From JBBQNY01 sp038330365 (GTDB lineage Bacteria; Pseudomonadota; Gammaproteobacteria; Xanthomonadales; Ahniellaceae), in NCBI GenBank assembly GCA_038330365.1, contig JBBQNY010000002.1, forward strand, positions 3,497 through 67,496: 64,000 nt of DNA, given 5' to 3'. Of this stretch, positions 36,482 to 47,431 are shown piece by piece (position 1 is the stretch's first letter; each line of letters begins with the position of its first letter). The notes beneath the pieces are model-generated. The model was not told the origin of the DNA, made no database searches, and saw only the letters and a list, made by a program, of their open reading frames with translations. Both the position numbers and the translations under genes were made by a program.

Positions 36482-37059
36482 TATCTGGACTCCTGCGGGG
36501 CACGCGGCTGGCGTGCCCGGTTGTTCGGATTCTTGTCTTGCGGCTTTGCCGCCTTTACGCCGGCGGATTTGCTGCCCGGCTTGTTGGATCGGCCCGGAAG
36601 GATCGTGTCGAAGTCGGGAACCAGCCGCGCCTTGGCGACGTTTCCAAACTCGAACTTGAAATCGTTGCCATCAACGTCCACGACCACCGAAGTACCCTGC
36701 ACCTGCATGATGCGACCCTGCAGACGCCGCCTTCCGTCCTGCGGCACGTTGAGTGTCACTTTCGCGACCTCGCCCATGTGCTTCTCGAACTGCGCAGCGC
36801 TGAACAGGGGCCGGTCCAGCCCGGGAGACGAAACCTCCAGGGTGTAACGACTCTGGATCGGATCTTCGACATCCATAAGCGCCGCGATTTCGCGACTGGC
36901 GCGTTCGCAATCCTCAACCGTCACTGCCCGTCCCGCCGTGTCGATGTAGACACGCAACAGGCTGTTGCTCGCGTGCGGCGCGTACTCGATGCCGAGACAT
37001 TCGAGTCCGAGCGCTTCGAGCGCGGGCGAGATCAGTGCGATGAGGCGGTCTTCTTTCAT
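36481..37059 (-). CDS. rimP: Ribosome maturation factor RimP, with basic C-terminal extension
   Basis: This 192-aa protein helps assemble the 30S subunit. The N-terminal domain (LGLECLGIEYAPHASNSLLRVYID, EVSSPGLDRPLF) and the Sm-like C-terminal domain (GRIMQVQGTSVVVDVDGNDFKFEFGNVAKARLVP) are complete by about residue 152. About 40 extra residues rich in Lys, Arg, Pro and Asn follow (GSKSAGVKAAKPQDKNPNNR...), which E. coli RimP lacks. ATG 37059 was chosen over upstream frame because MKEDRL begins the family homology. First gene of the nusA-infB operon. Confidence 0.93.
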   Translation of the reverse strand: MKEDRLIALISPALEALGLECLGIEYAPHASNSLLRVYIDTAGRAVTVEDCERASREIAALMDVEDPIQSRYTLEVSSPGLDRPLFSAAQFEKHMGEVAKVTLNVPQDGRRRLQGRIMQVQGTSVVVDVDGNDFKFEFGNVAKARLVPDFDTILPGRSNKPGSKSAGVKAAKPQDKNPNNRARQPRAPQESR

Positions 37060-37100
37060 CCCGGCGAATGCGATTCCTGTCGAAACTTGCCAATTGCGGC

Positions 37101-37125
37101 AAAAAAAAATGGGCCAACGGCCCAT
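37101..37125 (-). terminator. Second intrinsic terminator between tRNA-fMet and rimP
   Basis: Minus strand ATGGGCC-GTT-GGCCCAT followed by nine T residues, a very strong form, ending 41 bases before rimP. It could terminate read-through from tRNA-fMet or act as a leader attenuator for the rimP operon. Confidence 0.85.
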
Positions 37126-37195
37126 CCTGAAAAACACGGATGTCAAGCGCCCGCGTCCTTGCGGTACCCACGATCGGAACTCCGGAGAGTCGAAC

Positions 37196-37221
37196 AAAAA
37201 AGGCCCCACGACGGAGGCCTT
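37196..37221 (-). terminator. First intrinsic terminator, after tRNA-fMet
   Basis: Minus strand AAGGCC...GGCCTT stem (6 bp, 10-base loop) followed by TTTT, 11 bases after the tRNA CCA end. Confidence 0.75.
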
Positions 37222-37231
37222 CCAGAATCGT

Positions 37232-37308
37232 TGGTAGCGGGGGCAGGATTTGAACCTGCGACCTTCGGGTTATGAGCCCGACGAGCTGCCAGACTGCTCC
37301 ACCCCGCA
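37232..37308 (-). tRNA. Initiator tRNA-Met (CAT)
   Basis: A 77-nt cloverleaf with encoded ACCA. The three G-C pairs in the anticodon stem (GGG CTCATAA CCC) and an unpaired 1:72 position mark it as the initiator. The 1:72 mismatch is T-T where E. coli has C-A. It heads the rimP-nusA-infB region, as metY does in E. coli. Confidence 0.95.
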
Positions 37309-37321
37309 TCAGCCGTCGCGC

Positions 37322-37351
37322 ATTCTAGCCGCCCGTGCCCTTGTGCCGCAA
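37322..37351 (-). promoter_or_regulatory. Sigma-70 promoter of tRNA-fMet
   Basis: Minus strand TTGCGG (37346-37351), 18 bases, TAGAAT (37322-37327). Initiation near 37315 lies about 7 bases before the mature tRNA 5' end. Confidence 0.65.
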
Positions 37352-37401
37352 GCCGAGTGTTCTGCTGAAGGTTGCAGGGACCCGACTCGATTCAGCCTCG
37401 T

Positions 37402-38859
37402 TCATGTCGGGATGGCGCGCAGGCACCACGTCAGAAGCGGGGCGCCGAACAGGAACAGGGCGACCAGTGCCATGCCGTTGGCGCCGAGTGTCCAGCGCGC
37501 TGTGCGGTCGGCCGTCATCTCGAAATGATCGTCGACAGGGAGGTCATCGAAATACATGACCTTGATGACTCTGAGGTAATAGAACGCCCCGATCACGGCG
37601 AACGCAACGGCCGCGATCGCGAGCCACAGCATGCCGGCGTCGAGCGCGGAGCGGATCACCAGGATCTTCGCACTGAAGCCGATAAAGCCCGGAATTCCGG
37701 TGAGCGAAGCCATGACGCCGAGCATCACCAGCGCCAGCCAGGGATGCTGGCGATTGAGTCCGCGCAGATCATCGATGTCTTCGATTTCGCGCCCGTCACG
37801 GCGCAGCACCAGCAGCACGCCGAAGGCCGCCGCGGTCGCGAGTGCGTAGGTCACGGCATAGAACGTCGCAGCCTGGTAGCCGGACCGGTCCGCGGCCACC
37901 ATGCCCATGAGCAGGAACCCCATATGCGAAATGGTGGAATAGGCGAGCATGCGCTTGATGTTTTTCTGCGCCAGCGCGAAGACATTGCCGAGGCCCATCG
38001 AGGCCACCGCCATCACGCCGAGGATCAGCGTCCAGTTCAGGCTCATCGAGGGCAGCCCACTCACCAGCATGCGGAACAGCATTCCGAACGCGGCAATCTT
38101 GGGTGCCGAGGCGATGAACAACGTGACCGCCGTGGGTGCGCCCTCGTAAACGTCGGGAATCCACATGTGGAATGGCACCGCTCCGAGCTTGAACGCCAGC
38201 CCGACGATCGCGAACACCAGCCCGAATGCGAGCAGCCCGCGCTCGTAGCCGACGGTGCTGATTGCCGCCAACTCGTCGAGCTGCAACGTTCCGGTCGCGC
38301 CGTAGAGCAGCGACATGCCGTAAAGCAGCAGTCCGGATGCGAGCGCGCCGAGCACGAAGTACTTCATCGCGGCTTCCGACGATCGGCCCGAATCACGATT
38401 CAGTGCGACCAGCGCGTAGCTCGACAACGACATGAGCTCGAGCCCGAGATAAAGCATCAGCAGGTTTCCGCTCGAAACCTGCAACATCATTCCGAGTACG
38501 GCGAACAGCACCAGCAGATAGAACTCGCCACTGAACAGTGAGGTGCGAATCAGATAAGGCTTGGCATAGATCAGCACCAGCGCAGTGGTGCCGAGGATGA
38601 ACAGCTTGAGCAGGTCAGCCAGACCGTCGCGCAGGTGCATTCCAGCGAATGCGGTGACAGCTCCCCCATCGGTTGCAGGCAGGGCCCAAACCAGCACACC
38701 CGTCAGCAGCAGCGCCAGCAGCGACAACACGTGTGTCACCACGCGGCGCGATTCGGAAATGAAAAGATCCGCAAGCAGGATCACGCAGGTGGCAGCGAGC
38801 AGGAACAGCTCGGGCGCCATGGCGGTCAGATCCTGGATCGAGAAGGCAGGAACGTTCAT
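37402..38859 (-). CDS. nuoN: NADH-quinone oxidoreductase subunit N
   Basis: This 485-aa antiporter-like membrane subunit of complex I is one of three that pump protons. About 14 hydrophobic segments are visible. The Lys and Glu of the half-channels lie in helices such as YGMSLLYGATGT and AFKLGAVPFHMWIPDVYEGAPT; the latter is the hallmark of the family. It follows nuoM by 3 bases and ends the nuo operon. Confidence 0.96.
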   Translation of the reverse strand: MNVPAFSIQDLTAMAPELFLLAATCVILLADLFISESRRVVTHVLSLLALLLTGVLVWALPATDGGAVTAFAGMHLRDGLADLLKLFILGTTALVLIYAKPYLIRTSLFSGEFYLLVLFAVLGMMLQVSSGNLLMLYLGLELMSLSSYALVALNRDSGRSSEAAMKYFVLGALASGLLLYGMSLLYGATGTLQLDELAAISTVGYERGLLAFGLVFAIVGLAFKLGAVPFHMWIPDVYEGAPTAVTLFIASAPKIAAFGMLFRMLVSGLPSMSLNWTLILGVMAVASMGLGNVFALAQKNIKRMLAYSTISHMGFLLMGMVAADRSGYQAATFYAVTYALATAAAFGVLLVLRRDGREIEDIDDLRGLNRQHPWLALVMLGVMASLTGIPGFIGFSAKILVIRSALDAGMLWLAIAAVAFAVIGAFYYLRVIKVMYFDDLPVDDHFEMTADRTARWTLGANGMALVALFLFGAPLLTWCLRAIPT

Positions 38860-38862
38860 GGC

Positions 38863-40389
38863 TCAGGCCTTCCCCGCCGCGAGGCGCAGCACGAGATCCA
38901 CCACGGCGGGGTTCATGAGATCAATGAGGGGCTTGGGCCAGATACCGAGCAGCAGGGTCGGCACCGCAAAGGCCGCGAGGACGAACATCTCGCGCGCATT
39001 GACGTCGCGCAGGTTGGCGATGTCTGCGTGCACCACCGCGCCGAATATCACGCGCTTGGTCAGCCACAGGGTGTAGGCCGCGCCCAGCACCAGCGTGATC
39101 GCGGCGCCGAAAGCGAGCCAGACGTTCGACTGGAATACCGCGAGGATGACCATGAACTCGCCGACGAATCCCGACGTACCCGGCAGGCCGCAGTTGGCCA
39201 TTGCAAACAGGACCCAGAATGCGGCGAACCACGGCATCACGTTCGCCACGCCGCCGTAGTCGCGGATCATGCGGCTGTGACGCCGCTCGTACAGGATTCC
39301 GACGCACGTAAAGAGCGCTCCGGAAACGAACCCGTGCGAGATCATCTGCACCATGGCGCCCTGCACCGCGAGTTGCGCCGCGTCCGGATTGGCATAGTCG
39401 CGCACCAGCGCCATGGCCACGAACACGCCGAGGGTGACGAAACCCATGTGCGAGATCGACGAATAGGCAATGAGCTTCTTCATGTCTTCCTGCACCAGCG
39501 CCACGAACCCGATGTACACGATCGCGATCAGCGACAGTGCAATCACCAGCCAGGCGAAGTCCTGCGAGGCGTCGGGTGTGATCGGAAGATTGAACCTGAG
39601 GAACCCGTAACCACCGATTTTGAGCAGGATGGCCGCCAGCACCACCGAGCCCGCAGTCGGCGCCTGCACGTGCGCATCCGGCAACCAGGTATGCACAGGG
39701 AACATCGGCACCTTGACCGCGAACGCCAGCAGGAAGGCGAAAAACAGCCAGCTCTGCTCGGTCCGGGTGAGCACCGCGTCGCCGAGCTCGGCAAGGTCAA
39801 AACTGCCGGTCTTGAGATACAGCCAGATCAGCGCGACCAGCATGAAGACCGAGCCGAAGAAGGTGTAGAGGAAAAACTTGAGCGTGGCGTAGACACGCCG
39901 GTCGCCGCCCCAGATGCCGATGATGAGAAACATGGGGATCAACATGCCCTCGAAGAACATGTAGAAGAGCAGCGCATCCTGGGCGCAGAAGACGCCGATC
40001 ATCAGCCCCTGCAGGAACAGGAAAGCAGCGAAGTACTGGTGCACGCGCGAGGTGACGGCGCTCCACGCCCCCGCCACCACCAGCACGCCGGTGAAGGTGG
40101 TCAGGAGGATCAAGGCAACCGAGATGCCATCGACTCCGAGGCGATACCACGCGTTCATGGCCGGCAGCCACGACAGCTTCTCGACCAGCTGCATGCCCTC
40201 GCCCGCGGGATCGAACGCCGTGTAGAGGAAAACCGAGAGCAGCAGACCGGCCAGCATCACCAGCAGGGAAAGCCAGCGAGCCGCAACGGCACGCTTTTCA
40301 CCGAGCGCCAGCACCGCGACGCCACCGACGATCGGCAGCCAGATCAATACGCTGAGAAGAGGCAGCCGGAATGCGAGATCGAGCGTCAC
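38863..40389 (-). CDS. nuoM: NADH-quinone oxidoreductase subunit M
   Basis: This 508-aa proton-pumping membrane subunit of complex I starts with GTG (MTLDLAFRLPLLSVLIWLPIVGG). Signature segments: FYMFFEGMLIPMFLIIGIWGGDRRVYATLKFFLYT, AFAVKVPMFPVHTWLPDAHVQAPTAGSVVLA (with the conserved Lys) and AYSSISHMGFVTLGVF. Fourteen hydrophobic helices are expected. It is 4 bases after nuoL. Confidence 0.96.
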   Translation of the reverse strand: MTLDLAFRLPLLSVLIWLPIVGGVAVLALGEKRAVAARWLSLLVMLAGLLLSVFLYTAFDPAGEGMQLVEKLSWLPAMNAWYRLGVDGISVALILLTTFTGVLVVAGAWSAVTSRVHQYFAAFLFLQGLMIGVFCAQDALLFYMFFEGMLIPMFLIIGIWGGDRRVYATLKFFLYTFFGSVFMLVALIWLYLKTGSFDLAELGDAVLTRTEQSWLFFAFLLAFAVKVPMFPVHTWLPDAHVQAPTAGSVVLAAILLKIGGYGFLRFNLPITPDASQDFAWLVIALSLIAIVYIGFVALVQEDMKKLIAYSSISHMGFVTLGVFVAMALVRDYANPDAAQLAVQGAMVQMISHGFVSGALFTCVGILYERRHSRMIRDYGGVANVMPWFAAFWVLFAMANCGLPGTSGFVGEFMVILAVFQSNVWLAFGAAITLVLGAAYTLWLTKRVIFGAVVHADIANLRDVNAREMFVLAAFAVPTLLLGIWPKPLIDLMNPAVVDLVLRLAAGKA

Positions 40390-40393
40390 GGCG

Positions 40394-42475
<2,082 letters not shown>

Positions 42476-42477
42476 GC

Positions 42478-42783
42478 TCAGTGCTTCAGCCGGTCGAGTT
42501 CAGCAACATTGATCGTGCGCCGGTTGCGGAACACCACCACGAGGATCGCGAGTCCGATCGCCGCCTCCGCTGCGGCGACCGTCAGGATGAAGAACACGAA
42601 GATCTGGCCCGAAATGTCCCCGAGATAGCGCGAAAACGCCACGAAGTTCATGTTGACGGACAGCAGCATCAGCTCGATCGCCATCAACAGCATGATCATG
42701 TTCTTGCGATTGATGATGATGCCGGCGACTGAAATCGAAAACAGCACGGCGCCGAGCACGAGATAGTGCGCGAGCGAGATCAT
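42478..42783 (-). CDS. nuoK: NADH-quinone oxidoreductase subunit K
   Basis: This 101-aa subunit has three transmembrane helices, with conserved Glu residues in helix 2 (LLMAIELMLLSVNMNFV) and helix 3 (AAEAAIGLAILVVVFRNR) on the proton path. It overlaps the nuoJ stop by 4 bases (ATGA). Confidence 0.97.
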   Translation of the reverse strand: MISLAHYLVLGAVLFSISVAGIIINRKNMIMLLMAIELMLLSVNMNFVAFSRYLGDISGQIFVFFILTVAAAEAAIGLAILVVVFRNRRTINVAELDRLKH

Positions 42784-43406
42784 GGATCAGTCCCGTCAGA
42801 GGCGGGCGCCACGCTCTCGACCTTGATCAGGCGGATGCGGTCTTCGCTGCGGACTCGGACCTGCTCGGAGGCGCTCAGGTACTTCTTGCCCGTGCGTGGG
42901 CGCAGCGTCAGGGCGACCGCGGCGACGATGCCGACCGTCAGGATCACGGCCGCGATCTCGAACGGGAGCAGGAAGCGCTCGAACATCGCGAGACCAACCA
43001 GTTCGGTGTTGCCGACTCCGGCCGCGGTGGCCATGTCGAGGGCGGGTGCCGACTGCAGGAATCGGGCGCGGGTCGCAAGCACCAGAATGAGTTCCAGGCC
43101 CATCGTGCCCGCCACCAGCAGTGCGGCCGGCACGAAACGCGCGAAGCCCTTGCCCAGCGACTCGTATTCGACGTCAAGCATCATGACCACGAACAGGAAC
43201 AGGACCATCACTGCACCGACGTAGACCAGCACCAGGGTGACGGCCAGGAACTCGGCCCGAAGCTGCAGCCAGAGACACGCCGCGGTGAAAAAGGTCAGTA
43301 CCAGCAGCAGCACCGCATGTACGGAATTGCGCACCAGCACCACGCCCAGCGCCGCTGCCACCAGTAGACCGGCAAAGGCATAGAACAGCGCGGCTTCGAG
43401 GGTCAT
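42780..43406 (-). CDS. nuoJ: NADH-quinone oxidoreductase subunit J
   Basis: This 208-aa membrane subunit has five hydrophobic helices. Helix 3 region VTLVLVYVGAVMVLFLFVVMML carries the pi-bulge Tyr and Gly typical of NuoJ. ATG 43406 begins TLEAALFYAFAGLLV; the open frame upstream is not coding. The 100 bases between nuoI and nuoJ are the largest internal gap of the operon. Confidence 0.95.
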   Translation of the reverse strand: MTLEAALFYAFAGLLVAAALGVVLVRNSVHAVLLLVLTFFTAACLWLQLRAEFLAVTLVLVYVGAVMVLFLFVVMMLDVEYESLGKGFARFVPAALLVAGTMGLELILVLATRARFLQSAPALDMATAAGVGNTELVGLAMFERFLLPFEIAAVILTVGIVAAVALTLRPRTGKKYLSASEQVRVRSEDRIRLIKVESVAPASDGTDP

Positions 43407-43506
43407 GTCCGCACGCCCATGGACAGGGTCACGATCGCTCGTGAATGCACCGCAGCCGTCCCGCAGAAACGGGTCGCAAACAAGGATGCTGGCAGGGGCA
43501 TGCGCA

Positions 43507-43995
43507 TCAACGGAACGGCGCGTCGAACGCGCGCGCCTCCGCGATCTGGGCCTCGAACCGGTCACCGATCGCAAGCAACTGCTGCTTGGTCACGATGTTC
43601 TCGCCGCGTGATTCGAAATGATATTCGTGGATCTGTGTCTCGACGATGGAATCGACCGGACAACTCTCCTCGCAGAATCCACAGTAGATGCACTTGAAAA
43701 GGTCGATGTCGTAGCGGGTGGTGCGGCGCGAACCGTCCTCGCGCTGTTCCGAATCAATCGTGATGGCGAGTGCCGGGCAGACCGCCTCGCAAAGCTTGCA
43801 GGCGATACAGCGTTCTTCGCCGTTCGGATAGCGCCTGAGCGCGTGCAGACCGCGGAAGCGCCCGGATTGCGGAATCTTCTCCATCGGGTACTGCATCGTG
43901 TACTTGGGACGCACGAAGTAGCGACTGGTCAGTGCAAGTCCCTGGATCAGTTCCCAGAGCATCAGGCTGCGGAAATATTCGACGATACGTTTCAT
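43507..43995 (-). CDS. nuoI: NADH-quinone oxidoreductase subunit I
   Basis: This 162-aa peripheral subunit holds two [4Fe-4S] clusters (N6a, N6b): CIACKLCEAVCP (Cys 63, 66, 69, 73) and CIYCGFCEESCP (Cys 102, 105, 108, 112). An N-terminal amphipathic part (MKRIVEYFRSLMLWELIQGL) sits at the membrane. The ATG overlaps the nuoH stop by 4 bases. Confidence 0.97.
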   Translation of the reverse strand: MKRIVEYFRSLMLWELIQGLALTSRYFVRPKYTMQYPMEKIPQSGRFRGLHALRRYPNGEERCIACKLCEAVCPALAITIDSEQREDGSRRTTRYDIDLFKCIYCGFCEESCPVDSIVETQIHEYHFESRGENIVTKQQLLAIGDRFEAQIAEARAFDAPFR

Positions 43996-45077
43996 GCGCC
44001 CGCCACCACGACATGCCAGTACTTGAAAATGGCTGCCACCGTGACCCACACCAGCGTCACCGGAATGAACACTTTCCAGCCGAGCCGCATGATCTGGTCG
44101 TAGCGATAGCGCGGGAAGGTGGCGCGGATCCAGAGGAACGAGAACATGAAGAACATCGCCTTCACGAACAGCCACGGCCATCCCCCGAGCCACAGCCACG
44201 AAATCCAGCCCGGCGCGTCGATGTCGACAAGGCCCTGCACCGGACTCAGCCAACCGCCCCAGAACAGGATCGCGGTGAGGAACGAAATCAGGATCATGTT
44301 CGCGTACTCGGCGAGGAAGAACACCGCGAACGCCGCGCCGCCGTATTCGACGTGAAAGCCGGCGACGATTTCGGATTCACCTTCCGCGACGTCGAATGGC
44401 GCGCGATTGGTCTCGGCGACTCCCGAGATGAGATACACCACGAACAGGGGAAACAGGGGCAGCCAGAACCATTCCGCCGCGCCGGCGTTGCCGGCCTGGG
44501 CGAGGACGATATCGGTGAGATTGAGCGAGCCCGACAGGATCAGCACGCCGAGCAGCGCGAAACCCATGGCGATCTCGTAGCTCACGACCTGGGCGGCCGA
44601 ACGCATCGCGCCGAGGAAGGCGTACTTGGAGTTCGATGCCCAGCCGGCGAGGATGATGCCGTAGACGCTCATGGACGTCATCGCGAGCAGATAAAGCAGC
44701 CCGACATTAAGGTCCGCCAGCACCACGCCGTCGTCGAACGGCACCACCGCCCACGCGGCGAAGGCCGGGGCCATCACCAGCACCGGCGCGAGGAAATACA
44801 AAAAGCGGTTGGCGTTGGCCGGAACCACGATTTCCTTGAACAGCATCTTGAACACATCGGCGAAAGGCTGCAGCAGCCCGAGCGGGCCGACCTGGTTGGG
44901 ACCGAGGCGGACCTGCATGTAGCCGATGACCTTGCGCTCGAAATAGGTATAGAAGGCGACGGTGAGGATCAGGGGAATCGAGATCGCGAGAATCTTCGCG
45001 AGCGTCAGCGAAACCGTCCACGCCGCGGGATATGCGGTGGCGACGCCGTCGATGAATCCCGCGACCTGCTCGATCAC
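43992..45077 (-). CDS. nuoH: NADH-quinone oxidoreductase subunit H
   Basis: This 361-aa membrane subunit forms much of the quinone chamber. Eight or more helices; FYTYFERKVIGYMQVRLGPNQVGPLGLLQPFADVFKMLFKE and GVAETNRAPFDVAEGESEIVAGFHVEYGG hold the acidic residues of the E-channel. The start is GTG at 45077, whose GTGA overlaps the nuoG stop and has GGGGAAG upstream; a longer frame exists inside nuoG but has no homology. Confidence 0.94.
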   Translation of the reverse strand: MIEQVAGFIDGVATAYPAAWTVSLTLAKILAISIPLILTVAFYTYFERKVIGYMQVRLGPNQVGPLGLLQPFADVFKMLFKEIVVPANANRFLYFLAPVLVMAPAFAAWAVVPFDDGVVLADLNVGLLYLLAMTSMSVYGIILAGWASNSKYAFLGAMRSAAQVVSYEIAMGFALLGVLILSGSLNLTDIVLAQAGNAGAAEWFWLPLFPLFVVYLISGVAETNRAPFDVAEGESEIVAGFHVEYGGAAFAVFFLAEYANMILISFLTAILFWGGWLSPVQGLVDIDAPGWISWLWLGGWPWLFVKAMFFMFSFLWIRATFPRYRYDQIMRLGWKVFIPVTLVWVTVAAIFKYWHVVVAGA

Positions 45078-47431
45078 GATTTCTTCCCCGGGCTCGCGCC
45101 GATGGTCACGGGCGCACCGGTCGCGCCGAGGGCGGCGGTGACCGGGAAGCCTGCCGGAATCCACACGCAGCCGCGCGCAACACGTTCATCGGTGACGAGA
45201 GTCAGCGCACACGGGACGCCGTTCGTGCCGACGTCGATCCACTCGCCATTGGACAGGCCGAGTGCTTCAGCGTCGTCAGGATGCAGCGCGGCGACCAAAT
45301 CGGCCGCAAGAGAACTGGCCTGAAGCGCGGAGGCACGACGCACCACCGCATCGGTGCGGTAGATGGGCACATTGGCGAGGCGCGAGAACGCGCCGCCGGC
45401 CAAAGCTGCGGATTCAGTCCGTGGCAGCGCGGATCCGTGCGGCGGAGCAAACTCGAGCGGCACGGCTGCATCCGGCATCGACGCGCGCAGCCCGGCGAGA
45501 TCGGTGAATTCGAAGCCCTCGATTTGCAGGGCAGCACCCAGTGCACGCAGCACCTTCCAACCCGGACGCGTCTGGCCGGGCAGCGCGCCCCCGGCGGCGG
45601 TCGACTGCACGAATCCGTCGGCATTGACGAGCGTGGCCTCGATCTCCGGCGTCAAGCCGATGGGTAGCAGCACGTCGGCATGTTGCATCCAGAGCGGATG
45701 CGCGAACGACGCGAAAACAACGCTGAGCTCGGCGGTGCCCAGCGCGCGCTCAAGCTGCGCCGGCTGCGCGAAGTCTTCCGGCTCGCAGCCGTAGAGGACC
45801 ATCGCCTTGGCACCCTCCGCCACCACGCTCGCGGCCGGCCGCGCCGAAGTCGCAGGCAAGGCGCCCATGCGCGCGAGGCCAACCGCGTTTGCGCCCTGCG
45901 GCACCTCATTGAGTCGCGCACCGAGCGCGGCCGCAAGCGCATGCGCGGACGCGCGGACACGCTGCGACTGCGCGTGCTGCACGGCCTGATCGCCAAGGAT
46001 CACGAGCGGTCGCTTCGCGTTCTCGAAAGCCTTGCGCAACTTGGTGACCGTTTCGGCCTCGCAGTCGGCAACGGCGCGACCGGCGGCAAGCGCGTCGATC
46101 ACCTCCACCCAACGGTGCGGCGGGGACAGCAGGCGACCTGCCAGATCGAAATTGAAAGCGAAGTCCACCGCATTGAGCACGAACACGGGTGCGTTGCCGG
46201 CGCCCACGGCAGCCTTGCGAATGCGATGCGACAGCAGCGGCGCTTCACGGCGCGGGTCCGATCCGATGAGAAGGATGGCGTCGGCCTTCTCGATTTCCGC
46301 CAGCGGTACGGCAAAGGTCTGCGCGGCCGCGCGGTCAGCCGGATCCGACACGCGCAGCCGATGGTCGATCGAGCCCTGGCCGAGTGCCTGCATGAGGCGC
46401 GCGAGCAGGAAACCTTCCTCGCACGACGTCGCCGGCGACAACAGCATGCCCAGATCATCGCCCCGATGCGCAGTCAGAGCCGGCACCAGTGCAGCGAGCG
46501 CCTGGTCCCAACTGGCCTCGACCAGCGCGCCATCGCGGTTGCGCACCATCGGCGCCACGAGACGATCGGGCGCGTTGAGCCCCTGGTGCGAATAGCGGTC
46601 ACGATCCGACAGCCAGCATTCGTTGATGGCCTCGTTTTCGCGGGGTACGCAGCGCATCACCTCGCCGCGGCGCACGTGCAGCCACAGGTTCGATCCCAGT
46701 GCATCGTGATAGCCGATCGACGCGCGCGCAATCAGCTCCCACGGACGCGCGCGGAAGCGGAACACCTTGTTGGTCAAGGCGCCAACCGGGCATACGTCAA
46801 TGACGTTGCCGGACAGTTCCGAATCAACCGCCTTGCCGATGTAGGTACCGATCGAAAGATTCTCGCCGCGGCCCATGCCGCCGAGCTCATAGGTACCCGA
46901 GATCTCGGATACAAAGCGGACGCAGCGCGTGCAGTGGATGCAGCGCGTCATGTCAGTCGCGACCAGTGGGCCCATGTTCTCGTCGGGTACCACGCGCTTG
47001 CGTTCGGAGAAGCGGGAAACGGAGCGGCCGTAGCCCATCGCCACGTCCTGCAATTCACACTCGCCGCCCTGGTCGCAGATCGGGCAGTCGAGCGGATGGT
47101 TGATCAGCAGGAACTCCATGACATTGCGCTGCGCGTCGAGCGCGCGCACGGACTGAGTCTGGATTTTCATGCCTTCCATAACCGGGGTCGCGCAGGCCGG
47201 CAGCGGCTTGGGAGACTTCTCGACATCGACCAGGCACATGCGGCAATTGGCCGCGATGGGCAGCTTGTCGTGGTAGCAGAAACGCGGGATGGCCACACCC
47301 ATGCGATCGGCTGCGTGGATGATCATCGAGCCTTTCGGTGCAGTCAGCGCGACGCCATCGATCTCGATCGACACATGCCCTTCAGGGATCGGAGCCTTTT
47401 CCATGGCACTGTCGGAAACTACGGCGCTCAT
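45074..47431 (-). CDS. nuoG: NADH-quinone oxidoreductase subunit G
   Basis: This 785-aa subunit carries several Fe-S clusters that relay electrons from NuoE/F. The N-terminal [2Fe-2S] Cys residues lie in PRFCYHD, NCRMCLVDV and LPACATP. The His/Cys-ligated [4Fe-4S] site is HPLDCPICDQGGECELQD, then CIHCTRCVRF and GNVIDVCPVGAL. A molybdopterin-oxidoreductase-like fold follows without cofactor function. ATGA overlap with nuoF. Confidence 0.96.
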   Translation of the reverse strand: MSAVVSDSAMEKAPIPEGHVSIEIDGVALTAPKGSMIIHAADRMGVAIPRFCYHDKLPIAANCRMCLVDVEKSPKPLPACATPVMEGMKIQTQSVRALDAQRNVMEFLLINHPLDCPICDQGGECELQDVAMGYGRSVSRFSERKRVVPDENMGPLVATDMTRCIHCTRCVRFVSEISGTYELGGMGRGENLSIGTYIGKAVDSELSGNVIDVCPVGALTNKVFRFRARPWELIARASIGYHDALGSNLWLHVRRGEVMRCVPRENEAINECWLSDRDRYSHQGLNAPDRLVAPMVRNRDGALVEASWDQALAALVPALTAHRGDDLGMLLSPATSCEEGFLLARLMQALGQGSIDHRLRVSDPADRAAAQTFAVPLAEIEKADAILLIGSDPRREAPLLSHRIRKAAVGAGNAPVFVLNAVDFAFNFDLAGRLLSPPHRWVEVIDALAAGRAVADCEAETVTKLRKAFENAKRPLVILGDQAVQHAQSQRVRASAHALAAALGARLNEVPQGANAVGLARMGALPATSARPAASVVAEGAKAMVLYGCEPEDFAQPAQLERALGTAELSVVFASFAHPLWMQHADVLLPIGLTPEIEATLVNADGFVQSTAAGGALPGQTRPGWKVLRALGAALQIEGFEFTDLAGLRASMPDAAVPLEFAPPHGSALPRTESAALAGGAFSRLANVPIYRTDAVVRRASALQASSLAADLVAALHPDDAEALGLSNGEWIDVGTNGVPCALTLVTDERVARGCVWIPAGFPVTAALGATGAPVTIGASPGKKS

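Noticed and set aside
37160..37166. A perfect TTGACA between the two terminators, possible rimP promoter
   Set aside because: No acceptable -10 lies at 15-19 bases; the terminator hairpin occupies that position.
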